Origin: Rhododendron vialii
Lineage: Eukaryota; Streptophyta; Magnoliopsida; Ericales; Ericaceae
Assembly (NCBI RefSeq): GCF_030253575.1
Contig: NC_080559.1
Location: 35,129,001 to 35,193,000 of the forward strand
DNA: 64,000 nucleotides
Reading direction: 5' to 3'
Below, piece by piece: positions 37,646-47,690 of this stretch (within the stretch, counting starts at the first letter, position 1; each line of letters starts with the position of its first letter). The translations under genes were made by a program, and so were the position numbers. The notes beneath the pieces are model-generated. The model saw only the letters and a program-made list of their open reading frames with translations, ran no database searches and had not been told where the DNA came from.

Positions 37646-38087
37646 GGGTGTTTGGCAAGCCCATTTTTACATTCTCATTATTGCATTTTGGTTGTTTTTG
37701 CTATTCCATTTTGAGAACTCATTTCACAAAATCCATTTCCTGATTTTGACAAAAGAAGTAAATTTTGAGAATGAGCTCTAGAGCTCCTTTTCTAGGTTTT
37801 GCCTTTTCCCATTTTTTGTTGAATTACCAAAATACCCAATTCTCCTCCATTTATTTATCAGTTTTGCCTTCCCTTTATTTTCTTATCCACAATAATAAGG
37901 CCAAAGGCAATCTGGTAAAAAACACATTCATAATTCATTTTCATCATTTATCTACCAAACATTACTAATGTTCCAAAATACATTTTGCACATATTTTCCA
38001 AACACTCATTCATACTCCAAAACATATTCTAATAATAATCCAAAAAATTACAAATAAAAAGCCAAAAAATAGACTATCAAACACTCT
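37646..38087. mobile_element. MITE candidate with GTGTTTG ends
   Basis: The left end GGGTGTTTGGCAAGCCC is an imperfect inverted match of the right end GACTATCAAACACTC. The interior is AT-rich with repeated CCAAAA and CATTTT words. No exact target-site duplication seen. Confidence 0.5.
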
Positions 38088-38849
38088 TTGAAACACAAAT
38101 AGAGTGCACAATTATTTCCCCGTCCTACTATTACTTGGCTTACATAGTGATAATGAAGGTTTATGTTTTGAACTAGATCATTGCCCGTGACACTACCAAC
38201 GATGATCTAAACCACACTAACTATCTTGTTGTATTCATGACTCTCCGAGACAATTCTAACACTTAGAAATATAGGACTGGTCAAACCCACGTTGTCAACA
38301 AAATCTAGATGATCGGATTCAGTAATTTCCAAATGGTGGCAATTCTGTGATTAGTTTAAAGAGTTTGAAGAATCTACTTGCTGAAAAGAAGTTGCACATC
38401 TACGTTAGATTAAATGAATCTTAGTCATGGTAACAATTTGACTTTTGGTGAGTACTATAGATTTGTCGATGATAAGTATATTTGGGTACTAGTATTGATT
38501 TTCTTAGGGGTGCAGGAGAAACTAGGAGCTAGAAAGGAAATCTTGGGGTTCAAATAGAATCACCATGAGACAAGGGAACAATGTAAAATCGAGAATTTGG
38601 AAAAGAAGGGGGGGAAAAGATCTCTTAACAGAGGATAAAGGGTAGGAGTAGTATTTAAACACCTCATCCCCAAGCAAAGAATCTGCTAGCTTCTTTTTCT
38701 CGGTTTTTTTTTTTCCTTTTTTTTTTCTTTCTCCATAATTTGACTTCCTATTTCCACTCTCTTTACCCTTTCCAGAAAGGGGAAAAAAATCCAACAAAAT
38801 CTAAACCAACAAAGAAAACAAAATAATTATGAAAAAAAAAAAAGTAAAA

Positions 38850-40133
38850 TTAATTTACAGTCTTCCCGTGATTGTAGCCGTAATATGACAGATACCACCT
38901 AACAAACTTCTTCAACCCGGTTTGCAAATCGGTTGTGGGCTTGTACCCGAGTTCTCTCCGGGCCGAACTTATGTTCGCATGCGTATACGGTACGTCGCCG
39001 TTTCCAGGCATATCCACCACGTTCTTCTTCGCCTTCATCTTCAAATGCTTCTCCAGAATGCTGACCAACGTCGGCACCGTCACGGGCGACGTGTTGCCCA
39101 AGTTGAAAATCCGGTACGGGGCGGGTCCCCGTTTCTTCCCGTCCGACCCGGTACTCTTCCCCGCCGTGTCCAACGACCCGACACACCCCTTCACGATATC
39201 ATCAATGTAAGTAAAATCCCGGGCTAAGTCAACCCGGTTCTTGCCCCGGTACACCGTTATCGGCTTCCCCTGCAGAATATTCCGGGTAAACGAGAAGTAC
39301 GCCATATCGGGCCTTCCCCACGGGCCGTAAACTGTGAAAAATCTCAACCCGGTAATCGACAATCCGTAGATGTGGTTGTAAGTATGTGTGATTTCCTCAC
39401 CGGCTTTTTTTGTGGCCGCGTAGAGGGAAGCGGGTTGGTCGGTCCGGTCCGATTCGGAAAAGGGAGTCTTGTCGTTCAACCCATAAACCGAGCTGGACGA
39501 CGCCCATACGAAAGCGGGTTGCGGGTCGGCCGATTTGGAAGTTTCCAGAAGCGTGACCAGCCCGGCGATGTTGCTGTGAACGTAGGATTGCGGATTCTCC
39601 ATGGCGTATCGCACGCCCGCCTGCGCAGCCAAGTGCATGACGTGGGTGAAAGCCACGACGTCGAACAGCTTCGCCAAAAGACGCGCGTCGTTAATGTCGC
39701 CCTCGACGATGAAAACGTTGTGCGACTTCAGGAGGTCTCTACGGGCTTTCTTCAACGAGGGGTCGTAGTAGTTGTTGAAGTTGTCCAACCCGACGACGCC
39801 GTCTCCGCGTTTCTTCAAGGACAGGGACACGTGGGTGCCGACGAAGCCGGCCGCGCCGGTGACGAGGACGGAGAGGCCACCGGAGCGGTGGATCTGGGCG
39901 GAGTTGCGCACCTGTTTCTCCCAGTTGATGCCGCCCCAGGAGGCGGAGAAGTACCGGCTACCGGAGTCGACGAAGCTCTGGAAGCTCAGGTAGGACGCCG
40001 TCAGGGCTATCAAGAAGAGGGCCCACAGGAACATCGTGCTCATCGAGGCGAAACATCTGTGGAGTTGCCGGGCCCTCTCGATCTTGACCTTGCCCGGCGT
40101 CGATGGGAACAATTCCTCCTCTAATGACGGCAT
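38850..40133 (-). CDS. GAE1: UDP-glucuronate 4-epimerase, GAE1-type
   Basis: Interconverts UDP-glucuronate and UDP-galacturonate, the pectin precursor, as a Golgi type II membrane protein. Single exon, 427 residues, like plant GAE genes. A short cytosolic N-terminus (MPSLEEELFPSTPGKVKIER) precedes a transmembrane segment (about 34-52, TMFLWALFLIALTASYL). The NAD-binding loop is TGAAGFVG (92-99); the SDR catalytic pair is Y238/K242 in SLYAATKKAG, with the upstream Ser in ASSSSVYG. YGPWGRPDMAYFSFTRNILQ and RDFTYIDDIVKGCVGSLD are family-typical, and the C-terminus KKFVRWYLSYYGYN matches Arabidopsis GAE1. GC-rich relative to surroundings, which creates long chance frames on the opposite strand. 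Looks intact. Upstream TATA at 40350-40358. Confidence 0.97.
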   Translation of the reverse strand: MPSLEEELFPSTPGKVKIERARQLHRCFASMSTMFLWALFLIALTASYLSFQSFVDSGSRYFSASWGGINWEKQVRNSAQIHRSGGLSVLVTGAAGFVGTHVSLSLKKRGDGVVGLDNFNNYYDPSLKKARRDLLKSHNVFIVEGDINDARLLAKLFDVVAFTHVMHLAAQAGVRYAMENPQSYVHSNIAGLVTLLETSKSADPQPAFVWASSSSVYGLNDKTPFSESDRTDQPASLYAATKKAGEEITHTYNHIYGLSITGLRFFTVYGPWGRPDMAYFSFTRNILQGKPITVYRGKNRVDLARDFTYIDDIVKGCVGSLDTAGKSTGSDGKKRGPAPYRIFNLGNTSPVTVPTLVSILEKHLKMKAKKNVVDMPGNGDVPYTHANISSARRELGYKPTTDLQTGLKKFVRWYLSYYGYNHGKTVN

Positions 40134-40349
40134 AATAATGTATTAATTTAATTAGGTTACGGTAGTTTTCTGGGTGTATATTTTCTTGGTTTTCCGTTTT
40201 CTTGGAGATTGATTGGGTTTGGGGGCAGAGAGATAGGGGAGGAGAGAGAGAGAGAAGAGAGGGGGGGGATGAATGGAAGCAGATGCAGAGAACAATATGG
40301 AAGGTGTATGGCTCTGCACCTGCTGGAGGTATGGGAGGGAAATGAAGGG

Positions 40350-40358
40350 TTATATATA
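40350..40358 (-). promoter_or_regulatory. TATA box of GAE1
   Basis: TATATATA on the minus strand, about 217 bases upstream of the GAE1 ATG, followed by a CT-rich leader (40220-40270 on the transcribed strand), a common layout for plant housekeeping genes. Confidence 0.6.
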
Positions 40359-40617
40359 GTGGTCCAACCCACAAAGAAACGATAAAGTCTACGCGTGAAC
40401 GCGGTTGAGGGACTGACTGGCAAGAGAGATTGCAGGAGGAGAGATGACAGGGTAAAGTAAAAAAGGGTTAATTACACGAACACCCCTCCTCATCTACAAG
40501 CCCAGTTTCACTGCATCTCAACAAAAGTCACGTTTCGGATCAAAAAAAAACAAAAAACAAAAGTCACGTTTGCATTGCAAAAATATCGAGTTCAAGCAAA
40601 CAAACAAAAAAGAGCTG

Positions 40618-40995
40618 CTATAAGTACCGACGAGGAACGTGGAGAAATAGTATCAACGGTCACGTCGGGCAGTCTCCGGCTATTGGACGATCGATTCGAG
40701 CCGTCCAAAAATTTTAAAAAGAAAATACGAGGGGATCTATGTAGAAATCAACGGCATCTGATGTGTGTAGAGTATTTGATCTAAACACCTTTTTCGTGTA
40801 TGTATACATACACGAAAAAAATGGTGTTTAGATCAAATACCCTACACATATCGGATGCCGTTGCTTCTCTAGCAAAACCCCCTCGTTTTTTTTTTTTAGA
40901 ATTTTTGGACGGCTTGGATCGGCCGTCCGATGGCCGGAGAAGGCCCGGCTCGGTCGTGGGTACGATTTCCCTACGTTTCTTGTCGGTAATGATAG
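40618..40995. mobile_element. 378-bp full-length foldback MITE upstream of GAE1
   Basis: The sequence is a long palindrome centred near 40803: GATCTAAACACC and TTTTTCGTGTATG pair with CATACACGAAAAAAATGGTG. Outer arms CTATAAGTACCGACGAGGAA and TTTCTTGTCGGTAATGATAG also pair, as do the intervening GGACG/CGTCC blocks. Arms are near 185 bp with several mismatches. No coding capacity. It ends about 260 bp upstream of the GAE1 TATA box. Confidence 0.8.
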
Positions 40996-41135
40996 GTTTT
41001 CTGGGAAAAAAAAACCTGACACAATTTTTTTATCAGAAAACAAAGGAAAAAAAGATATCATTATAGAACCATGATTTATGAATGATAACATATAGTGATA
41101 CTATTTGAACCAGAGTTTTTACATTGTTGAGGGTT

Positions 41136-42031
41136 TTTTTTTTTTTTTTTTTAAAGACGTCAATGAATTCATTAATTCATACCTAAAGGCAAAGATTACA
41201 TTGCAATAACAGGAGTGCACCAAATTACCTAATTTGAGACACGAGTACTGCATTAAGCACAACAAGCTATAGACTCAAGGACCCTTGCAAAAGCACCCGA
41301 CACAAGTGTTGGCCTAGAAATCCCGTCCAGGACTAGGCAAAGAGATACCAAAACGGGATCCCAGCACAAACCATTAAACACTAAGCACAGATGTATTCAC
41401 TCAATAACAAACACAAGACGAAATGAAAGATCTATTCCCAAGGACACGCCTCAACGCCCACCTGCCGGAACTAGACCGAGAGACCCAATCCAGAGCTGTG
41501 GAGTCCACCGAGGGGGGCTCTAAGGCAAACCTCCGCTGCCACGCGAGGCACCGAGTGTGAAGACCAAGGCAATGCCAAGGAAGAACTCCAGCAGGCCTAA
41601 CGCACCCACGGTGGACGAAGAACAAAAACTCCATTCCACAAGATTTGCTACTGACCACCAACCAAATAGGGAGACCGCAGCCAACCAAAGTACCAGATTT
41701 GATCTCGGCACACCCCAACACAGCCGCCACCTACCACCGCTGTCGATGCCGAGACCAGAACACAACCAGTACTCTTACTAAACCACTGGAAACCACTACT
41801 CCGGCCAACCACCAAACCCCTAACTAAAAAACTTATTCACCCAACACCCACCAGACCTAGCGAACTAGACCGACACAGACCAGATAGGGGAGACCCGCCG
41901 GTAGAACCCGAGCCATGAACAGTCGGAAAATAAGAAAACAAAGAAACCCTAACCCCAAACAACCGCACACCTTATTACCACTGCACCGGCCCCAAGCAAC
42001 ACAGATCTGGCAATGCCGATAGGGCCAACTG
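41136..42031 (-). mobile_element. 5'-truncated LINE (L1-like) 3' end
   Basis: On the minus strand the segment is GT-rich in its 5' part and ends TTTGCCTTTAGGTATGAATT, AATGAATTCATTGACG, TCTTT and about 20 A residues (plus-strand T run at 41136-41153), the usual 3' end of plant L1 elements. No ORF2 motif remains, so only the 3' untranslated part is present. Its 5' end is cut by the LTR array starting at 42032, so any target-site duplication on that side is not visible. Confidence 0.7.
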
Positions 42032-44515
42032 TGTAACACCCGTCCCAGGATATTTAGGGTTTCGATTTAATTTTGAGGTTTAGGGTTTAATTTGTATTTG
42101 TTGGATTCTATGAGGGGCTTTGGTGTGATTTACATGGAGAATTGTTATTGGTTTGGAGCATAAGTTGAGAGGAGAGGTGACCATATGGGATTTCTTCCTA
42201 AGTGACTAAATAGTCATCAGGAGGATATTTCCTCATTCTGCCGACATAGAGAGAGAGAGAGAGGGGGAGAGAAAGGGAGGAGGAGGTCTCGGCTAAGGGG
42301 AGGGAGGAAGGAGAGGTCCGTTTTCGACGATCCAACTCGGTGACAAGTAAGTTCTTGTACTCTAGAAGTGTAATCTATGTTTAATTTTATATTTGTGTGG
42401 TTAGATTCTCAATGGATTGAGTTTTGGAAGGAAATTGACAAAGTTCTTGGTTTTGGGTCAAATTTCGTGGGTTCTGGTAATCTGCCTTTTGGGGGCCTTT
42501 CTGTTAGGAATCAATTTTTGGTGTCTTCATAACTGTAAAAGTACGTTTCAATACGAAGATTTCGGTACCAAGATCATGCAAAACCAATAATCACACAATT
42601 AGTTATGAATTTTTGAATACTGGCTGTTTGCTGGATGTGCGATTTTGTGCGTGGCTGTCTTCTTTTAACTTTCTGGGCATGATGAACATTTTGGGTGGCT
42701 TTGGGTCTTTTACAGGAGCTGCATATTTAAGTTAAGAAGAGATTGGCGTTGGAATCAAGTAATTTGGTTAAGTATACAATTTTTGGTGAATTTCTAAGGC
42801 TGGGTTGGTTGATAGGTGCGAAAATGGTTGCGAAACTGTTTTCTTTGGATTGTTGGGTTAATTTCCTCTCGTTTCTGAACCTGGGATTTTAACTGAGCGT
42901 AGGGCTTGTAGTGGTGCAACTTTGGGTGTTGGTTTCAATATTTTTGGGTTTAGGATGAAAGAGTTATGATTTTTCAATCAATTTTACTTATTCCCGTGTA
43001 GAATCTGGCAGCAGCGACAGACTTTGGTATAATGGCCATAACTCCTAGCTCGGGACTCAAAATGACACACCGTTTGTTTTGTTAGAAACTAGACACATAG
43101 AGCTTTCCAACGATACATCCCATGCATCATGGGTATGTCCGAGCGATAACAGATTTGCATCTAAAGTTGACATAAATTCTGCCTTTGCACCAGTTTTTAC
43201 TGTTTTGTTGCGTTGGGCTGTTTGGTTGAGATTGTACACTTATGGGTCTTTATATTTGATATATTTGGGTGTGTTGGAGTACCTTGGAGTATGGAAAAGA
43301 TGTATGAGGTCTCCCGGATACGTGGGTACTCCCGGACACCTCTAGAGATTTTGGTGACTTTGTGTAGTGTTTGCCCATTAGCTAATGTAGAAGGCATGTT
43401 ATGATTTGTTAGTCTAGCATTTGGTTTAACATTCCTAGATGTTCATATGCTAATATGGGTTAACTTGTGGCTAGGTAACGAGCCGGTCTTTTAGGAGGTG
43501 CCGAAACCGTAAGTTTGGCATACTCCAGTCGAATGAAAGGTGAGTATGTCTGATATGGTTCTTCTCAATAAGATATTGCTATGGTGGTATGTATATATCT
43601 TGCTAATGGTGTTTTAGCTTTCAATATGATTATTGATATGTAAATAATGCAGTGGAGGTGATTATATATCAATGATATCATGCTAATCGAGGTTTAGCTA
43701 TTGATATGGATATATGTGATGGAAATTTGTCTACCATGCTATATGTTGTTTTAGCTAATGGTATGCATGCTTGTTGTATGTTGATTGTACCCGCGAAAGG
43801 ATTGTGGAGTGAGTCACACCATATCGTGGGCCGTGCCGTCTAATTAACGGTGAATGGGAGTGTGGTGTGCGGGACACAATTCCTTGGGTACATGGGATGT
43901 GGCAGACGTGCCACTGTATGTTGGTGTTTATACATGTGGTTATACGATTGAGTACTTATGTTGAGTTTCGTGTGATTTACATTCATGCCGTTATTGTTAT
44001 GTGGTTGTTTATTGAATAATATTGCTATGTTTTGGCAGATGTGGTGGTTATAACTAATGTACTCATATGGGTATTGCAGTTATGTTGGTGGTGAATATTC
44101 TTATTGATATTCTTTTGGGTATTGTGACATTTTATTGAGCATTTCTATATCTCACACACTCTGGCTTTCCTTTTTGGACTGCCAGGTAGCAGGTGGCTTA
44201 GAGTGGGTCCACTACTGGTCAACGCCTTGGAGAGTGCTGAGACTCGTGTTGGGTGATGTCCTTGGTTAGATTGTTGTGTAGCTGATTCGTCTAGAAGTTA
44301 ACTACATGTTTTGTAATTAATTGGAGAGAGGGATATTTTTTATAACTTGTGAGTTGAGGTTTTGGCGTTGACTTGGTTGTATTTTAAGTGAGAAGTCTTC
44401 CGCTAAGTTGTATTCTGATTGGTTGTAGAGTGTGGTGTGGTCTTTTGTGTGGAACGCCACGTGGCCGCGCCGACTCGGGCCCACTTTGGGTGTCGTTTGC
44501 GGGCGGGGCGTGACA
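42032..44515 (+). mobile_element. LTR 1 of a Ty3/gypsy (Tekay-like) fossil array
   Basis: Starts TGTAACACCCGTCC and ends GGGGCGTGACA, 2484 bp. A primer-binding site TGGTATCAGAGC (initiator Met tRNA type) follows at 44519. It contains a (GA)n leader-like region (42248-42262) and a donor-like ACAAGTAAGT (42344). Start, end and primer site fit the Tekay chromovirus group. It borders the LINE at its left. Confidence 0.85.
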
Positions 44516-47500
44516 GGTTGGTATCAGAGCTAGTACGTTCTAGTCTCTGTGTTGAGAGTCGATTGGGAATGTTGGTAGTGGACCATAGGTTGTTGTTACT
44601 GTCGAGAAGGAGTTAGTGGGTGGCTATCGTGGGAGTATTTAATACTTAGCACTATGTTTGTTGTTGGTGGTTTGAGTTGTTAAAGCAGGTTATTGATATG
44701 GCTCAGTTCATGGAGCAGCAAATGGTAATTCTTCCATGGCAGATTGTGCTGGCACTGGCGGTGTCTTATGTGGGCCGTGTTTTGTGTGTTAGAAGTAAAG
44801 GGATTGGAGGGTTCATGACGTTATGGAGAGTATGTGCTTATGCATGTCAAGGAACTCAGACTTTGTCGGATATGGTTATGAGGTATTTTCAATATTGAAT
44901 TACGTTGGGTGTAAGTAACAGTAGATGTTGTGTTAAACTTATTTACTGTATTATCAATGCATAATATGCACTTGGTTGTATTGTTATGTAGTATGTCAAT
45001 CTTGCTATATCGTAAGTTATCGTAAGTTGGCGGTGGGAAGATTCTTAAGAGTTTGAGAGGTACGCGCTAGAGATGGTTCATTTTGAATTTGGAAGGTTAG
45101 TGTCAAAGTTGTGGGTTTTGTGGTGAATTTTGAAAGATATTGAAAAAAAAAAAAGGGGGTGTGTGTGTGTGTGTATGGCAGTAGCATGGCTTCATTGGTG
45201 TGTGATTGGGTACGTGTATGATTTGTGCATGCTAAGAGGATGATACTCACATAGAGATATATGTATTGCTAGAAGTTTAAAATGATTGTTATCCGTTCAT
45301 GGTGTGGAAAGTGTTAAATGTGTAAAAACTGAAAACTTTTGGAATGTGTTAAACGTGTGTAGAGAATGTTAAACTTTCTAAATGAAGTGGATTTATTGGG
45401 TATGTACACATCTAGTGTGGTAATATTCTGGGCATAACGCCTAAAGAAATGTTAAGGGGATATGAATACTTCTGTTTAGTTGAAAAGATCAAATACGGTG
45501 GAAGTTAAAAATCTTACAGATAGTGGTTTCGTGTTGCGTTGAGCTTGGTGTATTTGGTTATAACATTACTTATGAAAATTTGAATAAGTAGTGAGTATGT
45601 ATCTATATACTACTTGCATCTGGTTGTGTATGCGTACATGGCTAGTATGGTATTATGGATGTGGTATGTGGTATATCGTTGAAAAGTTAAAAGCACGTAC
45701 GGGAGGGTTTCATATTCTTTGGAAAATGTTAGAAACTACATTTGATAGTCATAGAAAATAAATTCATATTTGGTGTTGGAGATGACCGAAATGAATGTAT
45801 ATGTACATGTGAAACATAATGGTTTAGTGTTACGTGAAGATGGTTTTATTGGTTCTATATGAACTAGTATGTGATTGTGGTTATCTTTGGGGAGATAAGT
45901 ATTGGTGAGTATTTCTATGTCTTATTCCATGTACAGATGAGTTGGAAAACTTTAATGAGTTAGTTGTCAAATGTAGCGATAAGGAATGAGATGAGAAAAT
46001 TGGGGTATTAGTTGTTGGAGGTGGAGTAGGTAGGGGCGATAGTGTGTTTAATGGTTGAATTTGTGAGTTGGAAATCGCATGTTGGGCGAATGAGATCAAA
46101 CAGAAGGGGGAAATCAGCTACAAACGGTAACTGTGAATGTCGGGATGCTACAAGGGTGAGCTATGGTTGGGATTGTTCGGTTAACAAGTTGAAATGATAC
46201 AAGTCTGGGGAAATACAAATCAGGTCGGGATTGAATTGTGTTGAGAGAATGGGCAATGCCTATAAGCAGTTGCAGTGGTCAGATGGGAAATGGGATAACT
46301 TCGCAGAAGTGAAACTGGGGCAGAGTGTTGGTGTTATTGAAAACCATTCGGAGAGAATGGAACAGGTATAACTTTATTGTTGTTTGATTTGATAACATGT
46401 TCATGCATTATGGCTTCGTGTCAAAGTCAGTCCAGTCGACTGGAGTGTCAGTGGTGTTGTGAGGAAATAGACAATGTGTCTATTAAATCACGACATGTCT
46501 TGCATATTGTCATATTCGCATGCCATCAATGATATATATGTTGTGGACTAACCTTGTTTTGAAGGGACATGTTACAACAGAACTGAGTTTGGATTTCTGG
46601 AACAGAATTCGAGAGTGGCACTGGGTTGACAATGAGACGTGGAACAGTGTTGAAATTTCGGTTGTGATGGAATGATGGAAAGGGCGTTGGGGTTTATGAG
46701 GAAATGCATAGAGGAAGTAGATTAAGTGAAGCATAGATGATTGTTACGGTCAGATGTGAAATTTTAAGTGATAGTTGAGATACGATGGTAGTAAGTTTTG
46801 TGATGAGTTGAAGGTTAGGAAGATTAGGTGGGTTGTTGATTCGTGTTAGTATGTGTTGGGATGGATCGTATACTAGTATATACAAATTTCTTGAGGTGTT
46901 GTTTGTGTGTGATGGATGTACTTGTTTGGTGTACTTAAGTGATAAAATGGTTAATGGACCATGATCATATAATATGCATATAATATTGTTTCAAGATCAA
47001 TGTTTGTTGGTGTATCAAGTAGTGTGATTATGCTAATTGATAGTATGAGGTTAAAACTTAATTTTCCTAGAAAGTTTATACTCATGTTTTGAGAGTGTGT
47101 GGTGGTATAGGAGTCATGAGAGTTTATTAAGTTGGTGCTGATGTTGAGATTGCGTTATATTGATTTTAACGAGAGTTTGAGAGTTTTGGTTGGAATTTAC
47201 CCTATTAAAGGATAAGCTTATAAATTTCCTACGGTGGAATTGTGTGAAATGATGAAAGTGGTTTTGGCATGTAGGTGTGTTGGGTACCGTGTTGTGTGTT
47301 AGTTGTTGTTGAGAGAAGTGATTGATAGGGCTGGTGCGAAGTATGAATTGTCCTTGCTAAGGAAGTTACTGGTGTTGGGATATGTGGAGCTTTGACAAGA
47401 GTTGGAGATTTGTTTTTGGTGGTGTTATTGAGTTTGAGGTTGGGTGTTGTGTGGTTGCTGAGTAATTTTGAGTGTATGCATGTTTGAGATTATTTTCTTT

Positions 47501-47690
47501 GAGGTGAGATTTCGGTAGAGGTTGGATTTATTCTTTTTGAAGTTTGGTTTTTGTTTACATGTGGATGAGTTGTGTAAGTTGGTGAAGGTGTTTGTTTTGG
47601 GGATGGTGTTGGTAACTTTGTGAGGTTGGTTTTTGTTGACTTTGTGGCGGGTATTATTTCGGGGACGAAATATTCCAAGTGGGGGAGAGT
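44516..47690 (+). mobile_element. internal region 1 of the LTR array (no pol seen)
   Basis: Runs from the primer-binding site (44519-44530) to a polypurine tract AAGTGGGGGAGAGT (47677-47690). I find no gag or pol protein signature in its 3.2 kb, so it is a non-autonomous (LARD-like) or heavily decayed internal region. The last 400 bp closely matches the end of internal region 2. Confidence 0.75.

Larger units (their letters stand above)
34175..38500. other. intergenic, nucleotidase gene to GAE1
   Basis: 4.3 kb of AT-rich DNA without a supported gene. It holds two short inverted/tandem-repeat structures (35794-36092) and a MITE candidate (37646-38087). Near 37110-37180 a CT-rich run followed by CATAAATACTCGG looks promoter-like on the plus strand, but no gene follows it. 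Otherwise nothing recognised. Confidence 0.5.

Noticed and set aside
39372-40124. 250-codon frame antisense to GAE1
   Set aside because: Long only because GAE1 is GC-rich; the GAE1 strand carries the full conserved epimerase sequence.
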